From assembly GCA_022385755.1 (NCBI GenBank), contig MU278374.1, forward strand, positions 1 through 64,000: 64,000 nt of DNA. The letters run 5' to 3'. This stretch comes from Trametopsis cervina. Its lineage: Eukaryota; Basidiomycota; Agaricomycetes; Polyporales; Irpicaceae. This document shows, one piece after another, positions 32,755 to 45,668 of the stretch. Position 1 is the stretch's first letter. Each line of letters begins with the position of its first letter. The translations under genes and the position numbers were made by a program. The notes beneath the pieces are model-generated. The model did no database searches and was not told the origin of the DNA. It worked only from the letters and a program-made list of their open reading frames with translations.

Positions 32755-35700
32755 CTTCGTGTCTCCAAGGTAAGCAGACACGCTCGTGTGATATTCAATC
32801 TGTCGCGCGTTGCCAGTAGAGTAGGTCAGAATCTTTTGTGTCAGCTCTCGTATACGTCTTCAATAGAACCGTCGGTTTGAAGCCTCAGCATTACATCAAC
32901 GGTGGGGCCACACGTCGGTGCCGTCGCTGGAGTAGACTGCGATTTTGCCATCGTCAGATGCTGGTCCATCGCAAACCCTTGTGACTGCCCTACCGCAGAA
33001 CACACTGATGGAAGTCCAAGCTTCGTTGTTGACTAGGTGGAGCAAACTAAAACAAGGTTACGAAGTTCATGATACATCTGCTGTGGCTACCCGCCGTAGC
33101 CTTCGCTTCCGTATGTTCACTAAACTTCTGTGGCTGAAGATGGTGTCTTACTTCGCCTAGCTTTTGACAGGATTTATGGATGTGCGGTATCCCGTCTCTT
33201 CGAGAAGCACGCCGTGGAAGGGAGGTTCTTGGACGTTGACCGTCGGTGGAGCGTACAAGCTGACGTAGCAGTGGTGATTTTCGTCAGTAACGTCGTCTAT
33301 GGCATCAGGTATCTGGTTTGAGGGTTACAGCGGGCGGTGTTTGGACAATGTTTTGCTAAACCCGGATGGCAGGGTTTTGTGCAGCCGCTATGGACTTCCG
33401 GAGTGTTGCCTTAGGTGATCATCCAACCCTCGGCCTCGGATCCAGCACCCCATATTCCTCCCGATGTTGTTCTCAAGCTCCACTCTTGAAAGGTGTTCGA
33501 CAGCTGGCGACCACTCGACAGGCCATCTAAGGAATTGCAATGGAGCGTAGCATTGGCATGCGGAATGTCGTGAACCATCTATGGCTGTGCGTATGGCAGC
33601 AGCGAAATGTTCATCAGGTGTGAGTCCTCTCCCTCCCTATGGCATCGTTGTTCCAGGATATACGTCTAACAGAATCAGAAGGTCGCGTTCGCTGGTGACG
33701 TTCTTGAACGATCTGTGCGAAGTATGTCAGGTGCACTTCTTTGTGAAATGGAACGGGCGTAACTTTCCTTTGAGTCCGACAGGATTGGAGATGGTCCTCT
33801 TGAGGACGGACATCGAAGATGAGCTCCAGGAGACCGGGAGACCGCTATGACAACGTTTGTCGTTCTACGTGGTCTATGGCGGTGATGTTATACCCAAAGA
33901 TGCACACAGATGACCCCCAAGTTGTCACGGATTCGAAGATGAACCGTCAAAATGTTGACCTCATCTTCCATGTCCTCAGCCACATCTGTGAGTTGGTTCC
34001 ATGCTGATTTTACGGTGTAGCTGTTGTGAGTCTTACTAGGTACCATCTCGTCGACCGCCACAAGGCTGCATGCGGTGACGAACTATGGATGGACAAGTCC
34101 TGAGCATTCCTCCTCCTCTTCCAGCGACGGTACTCCGGGCCATACCTCTTGCACACGGCATCTCAAGTTCCACGAAGCCTGTGCTTTCGTCATCTCAACG
34201 AACTGCTATGATACGTCGCATAAACTCGGGAGCGCGTACCATGCCTCGAAACACATCGCCGCTGTACAACCTCGCATCGACATCCAACGAACGCGCGTTC
34301 GAAGCGCATAGTAGCTGTAGTGCGAGATACGATCATTTACACAGGCTCTGCATCGATGAACTTACTTTGGTCTGCGAGTCGGAAGGAGAAGTGAGGCGTC
34401 CGAGCTCGTTTCGCACCGCTTTGGGGTTTCCAACAAACACAGGCAGGATGAACCCCACAAAGTCGCACCAACCATTCCTGCCTCATTGGGCTGTGCGTCG
34501 GGTCGCCACAAGGTTCCGAACAAGATGAAATCAAGCGGAGCCGCTCAGCACGTTAAAGACTGCAGCAGGTGGCTTCCATGTTACGTCGCGCAGCTGGCAG
34601 GTCGTGCTCAGGACAGCCACGCGAATGACGAGTAAGGCCCCGCACGAAATCACCCACCGCGCCATTGTAATCAGGTTTGAATCAAGGCAGACAGTTGTGA
34701 TCGGCTGCTTTGTGAGGCAGTCTGCCTTCCGTCGCGCAGATCTTCCGCGTAGCCTGCGTGGGCTTTTTCTTGTCGATGTGCCGCACGCGAAAGTACTGAT
34801 CGGAGTTGATCCTGGGAGCGTATAGCCCTGAGTTCAGATAATTGCAGCTATGGCTGTGCTGCAAAGGGGATCTCAGAGTGCGTGCGTGAGATTTAGGGAT
34901 CTGTGCTGTCTGAGCGTGGCCAGGCACTGCTAGTGGTTACATCGCCGCAGATTGTATGTAGCCGAGAGTGCAGGCGGCGGGTACTGTTGAACTAGCCACG
35001 TGCAATATAGCTTTTCGAGCGTGAATAGAGAGCACTAGTCGGGGGCGTGCCTAGGCCGAAGGCACAACGTCGCACATCGACCCACATTACTAAGCGCAAG
35101 CGGGTACGCCAGGGAGGGGTGCAAACGCAAAATACGAGGGGGAGCCGTCGGGAGTGGGTGTCGCGAGTAGGAAGAGTCGGATATGTGTGCGCTGGAGAAA
35201 CATACGATTGCCAGAAGTGCTGCACTGCTGTATGTCCTGATCGTGTCTAGCGCGTCCCTTCTTGTATTCCCGAAACGGCAATTATGTCTATCAGCGGAAC
35301 TGTCCGATTTCGCTGAGATCTCATCGCCAATAAAGGCGTTTCGCACGATTTTAATGGCTTGCGCACAACCCGTGGCCAGGACACGGACGCTCACGCCTTG
35401 CCACATCGAGGCTACTGCCAGCGAGGCCACCGAGTCCAGACTCTGTCGGCTGTAGATGTCCCCGACGGCTGAAAGCAGAGACTTATCGACCTGTTTGGTA
35501 GATGATCTATTGCCCGAGTTCAATCGGTAATAATCCAATGCTCAGTTGTGCCCATGTCAGCAAGTAAAGGAGACGCGTTTACCGACTCCCACCTCAATGT
35601 CTGACCCGCATTGCAGAGAATCCAAGGATGTTTCCTCGAAGACATGATGGATGATATGTTGGCGCATGACCGTGCGTATGTTTTGCATCATATGTTCGGA

Positions 35701-36170
35701 TACACAGCACCTACCTGTGCCGAAGGGCACCTGAATTCCAAGTTTCCGCACTCGGACCGCATGTGTACAGCAGAACCTTGTTGTCTAAACGAGGCAGAGG
35801 AGGTGTACGCGGATAGGATTCATGCTCATCGGCCCTAGTACACGGCCGCGCTCTTTGATGGATCGGAGCTCTCAGGGACTTCATAACGAAAAGGTACCAG
35901 CGCCCCCTCCCCCCGTGCGGTGCCTGGGACAATCAATAATACACGCCAAACCCTTTCGAGATATCACGAAAAAATATGCTTTGCCGCTTTCGTGGTTGTC
36001 CTTTCGAATTCGGAAATATGTGCTGACCGCGGCAACGGACGCACGGGGAGTTGAGCTTCGCGTGCTACTGCCACTCCCTTCGTACAAATAGCTCGGATGG
36101 GAACCTGTCATGGCTACCACCACACCCTCCCACAACGCAGTCCGTTTGCAAGCAACCGACGCAGACACTC
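32755..36170. other. Gene-poor interval of 3.4 kb
   Basis: No supported gene. Minus-strand readings such as DVAEDMEDEVNILTVHLRIR (about 33930-33990) and EVWPGVPSLEEEEECSGL (about 34090-34145) look protein-like in fragments but no exon chain or family could be built; they may be gene relics. The 35035-35750 segment has overlapping frames on the minus strand, also without recognisable features. Confidence 0.4.
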
Positions 36171-37700
36171 ATGTCACCCTCACCATCCACAGTCCGCGGT
36201 AGCCCCAAGGCTGACCGCGCTACGTCCACCGACGATGTATCCGACGACGGGAGCTCCAACCCAGCGGTCAAAACCATCCTCAACTCTCGCAAGTGCTGGA
36301 GGAATATGAAGGGCAAAGAAGAGGCTGTTTGGCCGCCGGATCTGGAAGCAGCACTCATAGGAGGTAAGCATTCCCATACCAAACCGCTCATTACGAGCCC
36401 TCATCTCGCTTAGGTCTCGAGAAGTATCGACCTGCGGAAGCAAAATCTAATCGAGTCCTCGGCCGCTTTCCTATGCGCAACAAGTTTGTCGCCGATCACA
36501 TTTTCGAGACCACTGGCCAACGCCGCACTCCCAAGCAGGTCGGCAGCCGGATACAACAGCTGAGGGATACGAGCTCTGGAAAGCATAGTAAGTCGGCTTC
36601 CGCCATCCATGCGCCATCGTGACTGACACGCGGTCAGTCCTCAAGGCAATATCCGATAAGCACTACGAGATGATGCACCCCAAGAAGTCGGCCACCGACG
36701 AGCAGGAGGCCGGTCCGTCTCGGCGCAAGACGCAGCTGCTCCAGCCATCAAAGACCGCTACGCTCTCTGCCCCAACCCCAATGCTTGCCCACGTCTACAT
36801 CAACACTCTGCCACCACACTACTCGTGGCTACCGAGCGCGGGCTCTCCTATCCCCCTCTCCAGTATCTACTCACAGGAGGCGAAGCCTCTTCGCACCATC
36901 GACCCTACAGTGAGCTTCACGTCGGCAGAGCAGACACCTTGCCAGGCGTTCTTCCAGCTGTACAAGGCGGGCCAGTTCGTGCAGCAGGAGTATGCCCCCG
37001 TGTCGATTTCCTGTGGCCCCTTGTCCGAAACAGGAGCTCCCCTGTTCACATACAGCACAACTCTTGTGCCTCAGCACTGGTCGTACTTGTGCGAGGTAGA
37101 AGGTACAGGCTACTCTTCTCTATCAGCCGGCTAAGCGATGGCTGACCCGCTCTTTTCCAGACTTGCCTGCCTATACTATTTACCTGGAAGTGGTCCGCCT
37201 CCCGCTTTCATCTGCTCCTCACAGCCCCACCATCGCCCTCTCCTCTGTCCTGTACCACTTCGTCGACGCGACCACATACACGTTCGCGGCGTCGACACCC
37301 CCGCTTTCCCCGCGCTCGAGCTGCGGAGAGGGAGAGTTTGATTTCCCGCCGTTGTCATCAGGGTCGACGGTGAGTTGTTCATATGTTCCCGCCCGAACGT
37401 TCATCACTCATTACTCACGCGTAGCCAAGTCCACTTTTGGACAGCATCATGCTCACCACACCGCTGCTCGGTGGTGTTGACAGCTCTGGCGCCGTTCCTG
37501 AGCTACTGTTCAACGTCGAGGATGAATATTCAAGTCTCCCGGGCAGCCCACTCGAGTTCCCCACTCTTGACGGACAGCCGTGGAGCTACACTCCATCTCC
37601 CAACGTTCTCCCTCGCTCTCCGCTTTTCACTTCCTCTTCTCCGCATTGTGATCCTTATCTAGAAGCCGCCGCCCTCTTCGATGCGTTTGTGTACCAATAG
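36171..37700 (+). CDS. TEA/ATTS domain transcription factor
   Basis: Five exons (36171-36363, 36414-36587, 36638-37102, 37161-37369, 37425-37700) give 438 residues. The TEA DNA-binding domain spans about residues 53-118: EEAVWPPDLEAALIGGLEKY, RVLGRFPMRNKFVADHIFET and GQRRTPKQVGSRIQQLRDT, the last being the DNA-recognition helix. In place of the usual bulky loop it has the short AEAKSNR. The N-terminus is Ser/Asp-rich; the C-terminal half is Pro/Ser/Thr-rich with YSSLPGSPLEF and repeated SP motifs, typical of an activation or regulatory region. The family includes AbaA and Tec1, developmental regulators. The start is the first ATG in frame with the TEA domain. No target is visible. Confidence 0.88.
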
Positions 37701-40222
37701 TATTTTATCCGGGTCATGGGCCTTCTTGCTGTATATTGTACGTATTTTCGTTGTTCTGGTTCTCACTGTGCCCTCAATTAATCACGCTTCCGTCTTCTAG
37801 GTTGTTTCTATTGTTGTCGTCTCGCATCACCTCCACCATACTAAAAGTCATTCCATATCACTGCATATCCACCCACGCTCGCATTGCCATCTAATATCGG
37901 TCATTCTCCACGCCATATATTGTATTATAGCTCCGCCTCATGTAGTGTACGTTTACGCCTAATTGCATCTGCATAGCGGCCTCCATAGAGTGCCCGTTGT
38001 TCTAGATTGTTGGATCGTGCAATCTGTAGAGTTAGTCGCCTAACCTAGACGCCACCGCACTCCCACGACACCGCACATCGGGTCTTGGCCACTTAAATGA
38101 TCCTCGCCCATATCTCGGGAAAGGATTGTCTATCCTTGGGCATACCATCACCGGACACAGTAAATCGACAACTCACAGATCTATGAATACGCGCGGCCGT
38201 CTTCCGCGAATTATGCGAAGTGCGCCTGTGAGAGTCCGGTCCGGGAGTCGAAGGAGTCGAAGGCGGGGGGAAGGCCCAAAGACGATCAGAGAAGCAGAAG
38301 AAGGCCATGAGGCTGATGTACCCGGAAAGGGTCCTATACACTGCACGTGCCCAGCGTCCGTTGTTCGACCGGCGAGTGCAGTGTGTATGACGACGGAGGC
38401 AGTGGGAAGCCTACAGATGACCAGGAGTTCTGGGAAGTCGTCGACGCCACAAGGAGTCCGAGTCGGCGAAGCGTACGAAGAGTCCTTTCCGACTCATAGT
38501 GGAAATTGGCGCAGCTGGTAGGTGACCTAAAGACACATCGTTATGCAACTCGAATTTTAGATGCAGAAGACGGGGCGCGAGTGTCTGGAAGTGCCGTCTG
38601 ATAGAATCGATTAGTGGGGCTCAATCTGGAGACCACCAAGACATAAACATACACGATGTATCGGAGGCCATTGAGGTGTGCTGTTTGGTTATTCGCATCG
38701 AAACAACACATAGAAACGGACGTCCGAGAGAGCTCGGCGCCGAGTACACAATACGTAAAGAGTGTATCCTATGTGAGGCTGCCGCCTCAGGATCCGTCAG
38801 TACGCTCGGACATTAGGGTGGAAGATGTGCACACCTGACGTTATGTCTCGTCGCTCATCATCCCTGTAGTAGGCGAACCATGGTGTTCGTACAAGAAGGT
38901 CCTGACTGTTATAGACATATTGCGATTGAGCTGATAACGGCGTGAGGGAGAGACAAGCGGCCAGAGTAGGTGCAGTCTAAGTTCGCGGGAGCTACTGACA
39001 GTTCGCACTGAACCATCGCTGAATATATACTTGTGTCCCACGTTCTACAGACAGCGGAGGGTCTCGGTGGTACTACCGTATGCCGTTCAGAGTCCAGCCG
39101 CGCTTGGGAGTACATCCTGGGAAACCTCGTGTCGCTAGCTAGGTTAAAGGTTACTTAAGCAAAGGCGAAATCAGCGAAATAGACTCGCGGGTACTGACCA
39201 CTTGCAAATGTCTTGAGAGGGCAGCTGCACTAATCTTGATGGAGATCTAGGAGACAGTTCCGATGACCAGTAGAAGACGAGCCCATGCGCCTTGCGTTTA
39301 ACGTAACGATCTGCATATGCTTGGGCTCCCTATTCATTGCGTGCGGATGACATGATCGCAATAACCAATAGGAACATTCGTGGCAGATGTGGATCACGAG
39401 AGTGGGCTGGCAGTCCCAGACACCCTGAGCATATTGATAGAACGCTAGAAGAGTAGGTAAAGTCAGGTAAGAGGTCACACCCTAGAGCTTCATATAGGCT
39501 TACAGAGACCGTGAATCTCAGAAATGTCGCGGCGACATACGAGCTAACGTTTACCCGCGGTGTGGTCGGTGAGGACTGGTGCGCCTCATGCCGTATAGTA
39601 TGGAGGCTATATGTCAGATGCAGCTGGAACAGCGCGCGTTCAAGCAAGGTGAGCCTACGCAAGGTTATCCCTCCATTTTGGTTTATCTATCCAGATATTA
39701 GAAGTCTCACAAGTGGTCTCGACGACTCACGTAAAGCTATGTATAGCGGCAACTCTACACGGTGGGTCAGCTTACGCGAGAACTTTTTCTGACCAGCTGG
39801 TTCCGCAGCGCAGACAGCAAGCCGTAAATCAATCTCACTGCGGCCAGTAACGGCGACGTGACGTATACACGTGAAAGTGACAGCTCGCGCGTGCGTGGCT
39901 GCCCTTAACAGTCTGAACTCCGCGCCTGTGCCGTCACGGCGCGCTGTCCGGAAAAGGTCTGGTCAACCCTTGAAATGGAAATGGGATCTGTATTGACAGT
40001 TCGGCACCGCTGCGACCTCTCTTCACGACGACGACTACGACGACGACTCTTACCAGTTTCTTGTCGACCGAGACTTCAGCATAGCAGAGGCATAACGTTC
40101 GAGACACCGATACAGCGTGTAGGCCTAGATCAGCGCTTCGCAGACACTCCTTTTACACATCCGGTCTTTTCTCCCCTCGTTTCGAAACTCGACTTCAACC
40201 GACTTCTTTTCCTCCAACCACC
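37701..40222. other. Gene-poor interval of 2.5 kb before the amylase gene
   Basis: The first 400 bp are T/C-rich 3' flank. A plus-strand piece around DDQEFWEVVDATRSPSRRSV (about 38412-38475) reads smoothly but stands alone. The end (39960-40222) holds an ACGACGACGACT run at about 40030-40050 and a pyrimidine-rich leader, plausible amylase promoter and 5' UTR. No other gene supported. Confidence 0.4.
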
Positions 40223-42173
40223 ATGTTGAAGTCTTTCCTCGCCTCGTCCCTCCTCATAGCTCCCGCCCTTGCAGCTACTGCTGCTCAGTGGCAGAACAGA
40301 ACCATCTACCAGGTATGTGTCGGTCAAGTCTCTCCAGCGTTGTATTCTAAAGCGCATACATGCAGCTTGTCACTGACAGATTCGCTACCACTGATGGCTC
40401 CAGTCCTCAATGCGACACCTCCAACCGCAAGTACTGTGGTGGAACGTGGAAGGGTATCACCAACAAGTTAGACTACATCCAGAATATGGGCTTCGACGCC
40501 GTTTGGATCTCTCCCGTTGTGAAGAACATCGAGGGAGAGACTGCATACGGAGAGGCGTTCCACGGGTACTGGACCGAGGATATCACCCAGCTGAACTCGA
40601 ACTTCGGCACTGCTGACGACCTCAAGGCTTTGTCAAAGGCCTTGCATGACCGCGGCATGTACCTTATGGTGGACGTCGTGGTGAATCACGTGGCGGCGTC
40701 TTCGAACCCGCCGAACTTCGGCGTGTACAACCCGTTCAACGCCCAGTCGGACTTCCACGCCGAGAACTTCATCCAGCCGGGCGACTACTTCAACAACCAG
40801 ACCGCGGTCGAACAGGGCTGGCTCGGCGACACGAACGTCCCCCTCGCGGATCTCAACACCGAGGACCCTAACATCGTGAAAACCTGGAACACCTGGATCG
40901 GCGGCTTGGTGCAGAACTACAGTATTGACGGTGTTCGTATCGACACTGTCAAGCATGTGCGCAAGGACTTCTGGCCCGACTTTGCCAAGTCGGCGAACGC
41001 GTTCACCATCGGCGAGGTTTTAGACAACAGGACAACTTACGTTAGCGACTACACTCGTACGTCTCTGCCTTGCATTGTGAGATGCGTGCTAACAGTCTCG
41101 CAGAGGTCATCGATGCTGTGCTCGACTACCCCGACTGGTATCCCCTTACTAGCGGTTTTGTATCGACAAGCGGTAATCTGTCTGCACTCGCCGAGACCGT
41201 ACAGCAGTCCCAGAGCTCATACAAGAATGGCGCGTTCGGTACTGGCTCTTTCCTTGAGAACCACGATCAACCTCGTCTCGGCTCTCAGACCCAAGATCAA
41301 TCGGTACGGAGATGTGTTGACTTCGACGGACGTCTCACTTAACTGCATTGTCATAGCTGATCATGAACGCCATGGCTTGGCCGTTTGTGTCGGACGGTAT
41401 CCCAATTTTGTACTACGGTATGTCATCCTGCTTGTTCTTGAAGCAGCGTACTCATTCGTTGCTTAGGCCAAGAACAAGGTTACACTGGTGGAGCCGACCC
41501 TGCCAACCGTGAGGCGTGAGTAATTGACCTCCTTTTCGTGTTTCGGTTACTGACCATACCCTAGTCTTTGGCTCTCTGGCTACGGAACAGACAAACCACT
41601 GGTTCAACACGTTGAGGCATTGACTACTGCCCGTCAGACGGCTGCCAAAGCGAACTCGAACTTCCTCTCGACCAAGGTTAGTAATGTTTTGTCCTCACAC
41701 ATTGGCCCTCCTCATTTAATACTCTGTATCATAGGTGCAATTCTTGACCGCAAGCCCATCCAGTCTTGTCATCTCGAAGCCCCCTCTCGTTGCTCTGTTG
41801 ACCAACCAGGGCAGTCAGTCCACCCCTACATGGTCTGTATCAAACGCCGGTTTCACCGCAAATGAAGAGGTTTGGGACGTGCTTACGTGCACGAAGTACA
41901 CCACCGATTCTAATGGTGCACTCTCTGTCACTGGATCTGGCGGCAAGCCACAGGTGAGATTTCATACGCATTGTTCCATTCATCATGAGCTGAGGAGAGT
42001 TCGACCACCAGATCCTCCTGCCTACGTCCGCGCTCAGTGCCGCCGGACGGTCTTGCCCCTCGTTCGTCACCACGGGCAAGCAGGCTTCCTCCGCTACCAA
42101 ACCCGCGAGCCTTATCATCTCCGTCGGTGCAGCCGCCAGTGCTGCATACGTCATCGCCCGCCTGCTTCTCTGA
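40223..42173 (+). CDS. Secreted alpha-amylase, GH13
   Basis: Eight exons (40223-40312, 40366-41056, 41104-41303, 41357-41417, 41467-41515, 41565-41676, 41735-41953, 42012-42173) give 527 residues. Signal peptide MLKSFLASSLLIAPALA. GH13 regions are complete: I DVVVNH (133-138), II GVRIDTVKH with nucleophile Asp223, III GEVLD with acid/base Glu247, IV ENHDQPR with Asp314. GYWTEDITQLNSNFG and WISPVVKNI are as in fungal Taka-type enzymes, which hydrolyse internal alpha-1,4 links of starch. The domain C region ends in TSALSAAGRSCPSF and a Ser/Ala-rich hydrophobic tail (SLIISVGAAASAAYVI), the form of a GPI signal, so the enzyme may be wall- or membrane-anchored. Region IV has Gln where Asn is usual. 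Confidence 0.9.
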
Positions 42174-42689
42174 GATTCAGGCATTGAGAACCTCTTCGCC
42201 TTGAACATTTGTTTCGTAAAACCACTGGACGTTTCTGTTGCCCTTGGCCCTTGATCACATCTCCTAGACCCACACTCGTTCGTACTAACGTACCCTTCTC
42301 GTATTTGTATTCGGACACTATGGCGATGGACTGTAAGACAGCCTCAGTACGATAGACGTACTCGTCAGGCTTAGGAAGTAGGAAGTAGTAATTTTGAATT
42401 TGTAATCGATAGACATTCATTGTTCATATTTACGGTACTTTGCACTCTGTTCTTGACGGCATGGTCACCCAAGTGGAGGTCAATACTGACCCATGTGGGT
42501 ATAGTAGACTGTCGTGTATTGCATGTTCCGCTGCTAATAATTAGCATGAAATACAGGAGGGAATGGTATAATTCACAGCGCTTTATGGTATATATTAACT
42601 GAGCAAGTGCAGCCACAGAGAGTAGTCTGCGAAGGATATGAGACAATGCTGGTTTACAGCGGAAGAATACATTAATGTTTCATGTGCAT
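42174..42689. other. Intergenic between convergent amylase and RBR ligase genes
   Basis: 3' flanks of both neighbours. AT-rich from 42360. No gene seen. Confidence 0.5.
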
Positions 42690-45218
42690 TCAACGCCGTC
42701 GCGCTTTAGCTGTAGCAGCTCTAGTCTTACGTCGACCCATATCTACTGGCAAATTTCCCATCGGTGGTAGTGGCTGTGGTACCGGAGCCTGGTGACCCAG
42801 ACCAAAGTGTGCCGGCTGACCGCGCCCGTCGAGGAACGGCAAGTTTTCGAAGTCTGGCAATTGAGGTACGGGGTGGTTGAAGAGAGCCGCGGCACCGGCA
42901 CGCATTGGCGGAGGAGGCTGCAGGAAATGAGGCGGAAACTGTGCACCAATGCCTATTCCTACATTAGGGGCGGGGGGTGGCCCTGGGTGTGGGAGAGCCA
43001 CGCCGAGCAATCCGCGTGGTGCCCCTGGCGCAGGTGCAGTCGAGGGGCCCGCGACTGGCTTAGGCAAGTCGACGCGGATGTCTTTCTCGTCGACGTCGGG
43101 GTGATTGCGCTTGTATTCTTCCATGGCCGTTTTGGCGGCGGCAGTGACCTATCAAAACACAACCCTATAGAGCGAAGATATACGCGATATAGCTGATACT
43201 GACCTCATCTACGTGCCGCGCGTCAACCGAGGTGTCCCAGAGAACGCACTTCTTAGAGTTAGAGTTGTTCTTGATCGTTTGGCCTGGTTGCTGTACAACA
43301 TAAAATGAGCAAAGGAATGTAGGAATAGGTAAAGCAGACTACTTGATTAAAGTGATCGTATCCTGTTATGATACTGCGGCAAACGTAGCACAATATTGTG
43401 CGGCATTCAGGACATGTCATCTTATTACACTAGGGTCGACTGTTAGCATTCCACGTTGAGCTGAATATCCCAGAATGGAACATACACCGCTCTCTTTCAT
43501 AAATGCTAACATAGAAAACGGGCGTTAGCATCAGAAGCATTAAGGAACAACGTTGCTTTGCATACCTTTATCGCATTTGGGGCAATTTCGCAGCAGCGCT
43601 CGTGCTGTTCATGAGGGTCAGTCACTAGGCAGAGAAGCTAAAACAAAATGCGTACTCATAGCCTCCTCAATCTCGTGTCTGCCATCAAGCTTCTTGTCTT
43701 CTTCGGCCTCTGCAGGCAATATCAGCATGGACATGTGCCATTCCCCGGCTGCCATACCTTTACAATTCTTAGGCAAATGATCCTAAAGGCGAGGGGTAAG
43801 ATGCGTAGAGTGGAAACGAAATGACGGTGAACTCGTACCAGTCTCTTGCAAGCGCGACAGCTAACCGCCCCGCAGTCCTCTCTCTCGCACCTGAAGAGCT
43901 TCTCTTGCTCGTTATCTATCACAACCCTGTACTCACAGAATGGACATTCTTCCAGATTCTCAAGACCGGCAGCTTCAATCTCCTTGCGCTGCTTCACACG
44001 GTCGTACAGCTCCAGTAGTTTCGGGGTAAGGAATCTACGCAGCTCGGACTCGGGGAACGCGAGCTGGCATCCAGATTGATCCATGCAAGTAAGATTAGCA
44101 TTGTGCTCGCCCAACTTTCCAGCAGCGTATCTTGAAACGCAGTCCACACAGAAGAGATGGGCCTCTGGACATTGAACCATCTTGTTCTGGAGTGGAGCAA
44201 TTTAATGAGGGGAAAGACAAAACAAAAGGGGCTACGTACAAAAGCGCAGTTAGAAAAGCAGCAGCCGCACTCAAGACCGGACTCTTCGTCCTCGAGTTGC
44301 GCAGCCACCTCCGCGTCTTCCTTTAGCGCGTCGTCTTGCAATTTCGCGAGCAGCCATTGTCTTTCTCGCTCGAAGTCCAGGTTAACACTCAATAGCTTTT
44401 TGCCTCTTGATTTAGCACGATATGCAGACGACAGCGGTATAAACGACAGCTTCCCGCTCTGTATCTCCGCTTGAAGGGCAAAATATGTAGGAGCATAGAA
44501 TTCTTTGTGCTCTATAAATTTCCGTCGGATGTAGGCCAGCGGTACGAAGGGATAGTCGACGCGTAGTTGGTCCTGCAGTTCATGGGACAGAGTCAATTAG
44601 CGTAGACACCAACTCGTACGAAACACCTACCAAAGAGAGTAAAGAGTATTGAAAGCCGGGCACAGGTTCTCTATCCTCGCTCGCATAGTCAATCTTCACT
44701 TTGACAGGGGCTGAGCTGCTTTCGGCGGCGTCATCATCTCTTTCCCTCTTCCGCTTGCCCTTCCCTTTGTTGCTAGCTTTCGGATAGGTGGGGTCCTCAA
44801 ATAGGAGGTGCAACACTTGTTCCACGACATTCCCCTCGCGATTCTGCACAAGATCAAAGACATGTGCCGGAAGAACATCCGGTACGATCTCAAGCACTTG
44901 GGCCACATACGCGTCGGCGGGGTCTGATACTGGACTGAGTCGTGAGACAGAAGCCCTAGGAGGCGGCGCAGCTAGAGGCGCGTTCAGTGGTGGCTCGTCA
45001 TCGCTATCTGCTAGAAACAACGGTTCGGGACGTGTCGGGTTCATATTACGTCTCGATTGTGGTCTTGGAGGGGGCAACAAGTCATCTTCAGAGTCTGTGA
45101 GCTCGATTATGTCCCCCGGTAGGATGTTGGGAGCGGGTCGCTTTCCCGGTCGTCGTGCGGGCGCAAGTCGTGTATTGCGTTCCTTGAGGTCAAATAGTCC
45201 GGGGAAATCCAGTTCCAT
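42690..45218 (-). CDS. RBR (RING-IBR-RING) E3 ubiquitin ligase, RNF216-like
   Basis: Multi-exon minus-strand gene starting MELDFPGLFDLKERNTRLAP and ending RRKTRAATAKARRR. The N-terminal half is disordered and acidic, with IIELTDSEDDLLPPP, a SUMO-interaction-like motif. RING1 is around LECGCCFSNCAF, MVQCPEAHLFCVDCVSRY and LTCMDQSGCQLAF; the IBR is EECPFCEYRVVI to RCEREDCGAVSCRACKRL; RING2 is RNCPKCDK followed after introns by CNKMTCPECRTILCYVCRS, in which the Cys of KMTC corresponds to the catalytic, ubiquitin-thioester Cys of RBR enzymes. A KCVLWDTSVDARHVDEV segment and a Pro-rich tail (GLLGVALPHPGPPPAP) follow. The order and the C-terminal part fit the RNF216/TRIAD3 branch. Substrates are unknown. 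Confidence 0.8.
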
Positions 45219-45668
45219 CCCAGAAAGTCAGACAGTAGGTTTGAAGATACACGGGCAGAGGTGAAGTTCCATGCCGCCACTGGCACACTTCACAAGGCAT
45301 AAAGCGCGTGTTTGAAAGTCCGCATCCCGCCCTTTGCCGGAATTGGCAGTCCCGCCAACGCGCTCCCGTGCCAGGGAGTGACTCACGCTGAGTTGATCGT
45401 GGGCCTATAGAAATGATTACGATTGACTCTTTCCACCTGATAACAACGCTGGCATAGAAGTTCAGGTTCGCTCAGCGCACCGTCTGAGGGCATATAATGC
45501 CTAACATGCACGCTGTGATCGCGCACAGAAATATTCAAACTTGGTTCTCAACGTATGCAGATCAACCTATATCGTGCGGTGATGAACTGCGATCATCTTG
45601 GGCCTCACTCAGAAGAGGGCTATGAGATGAAGTAGGGGCGTAAGCTGTCAAGACGGTGATACTACAAT
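45219..45668. other. Intergenic, RBR ligase promoter side and REX1 3' flank
   Basis: No gene or RNA seen. The part next to 45219 serves as promoter of the RBR gene. Confidence 0.45.

Noticed and set aside
11252..42173. Secondary-metabolite gene cluster (reductase, permease, MFS, TEA factor, glycosidases)
   Set aside because: No backbone enzyme (PKS, NRPS, terpene synthase) is present and housekeeping genes are interspersed.
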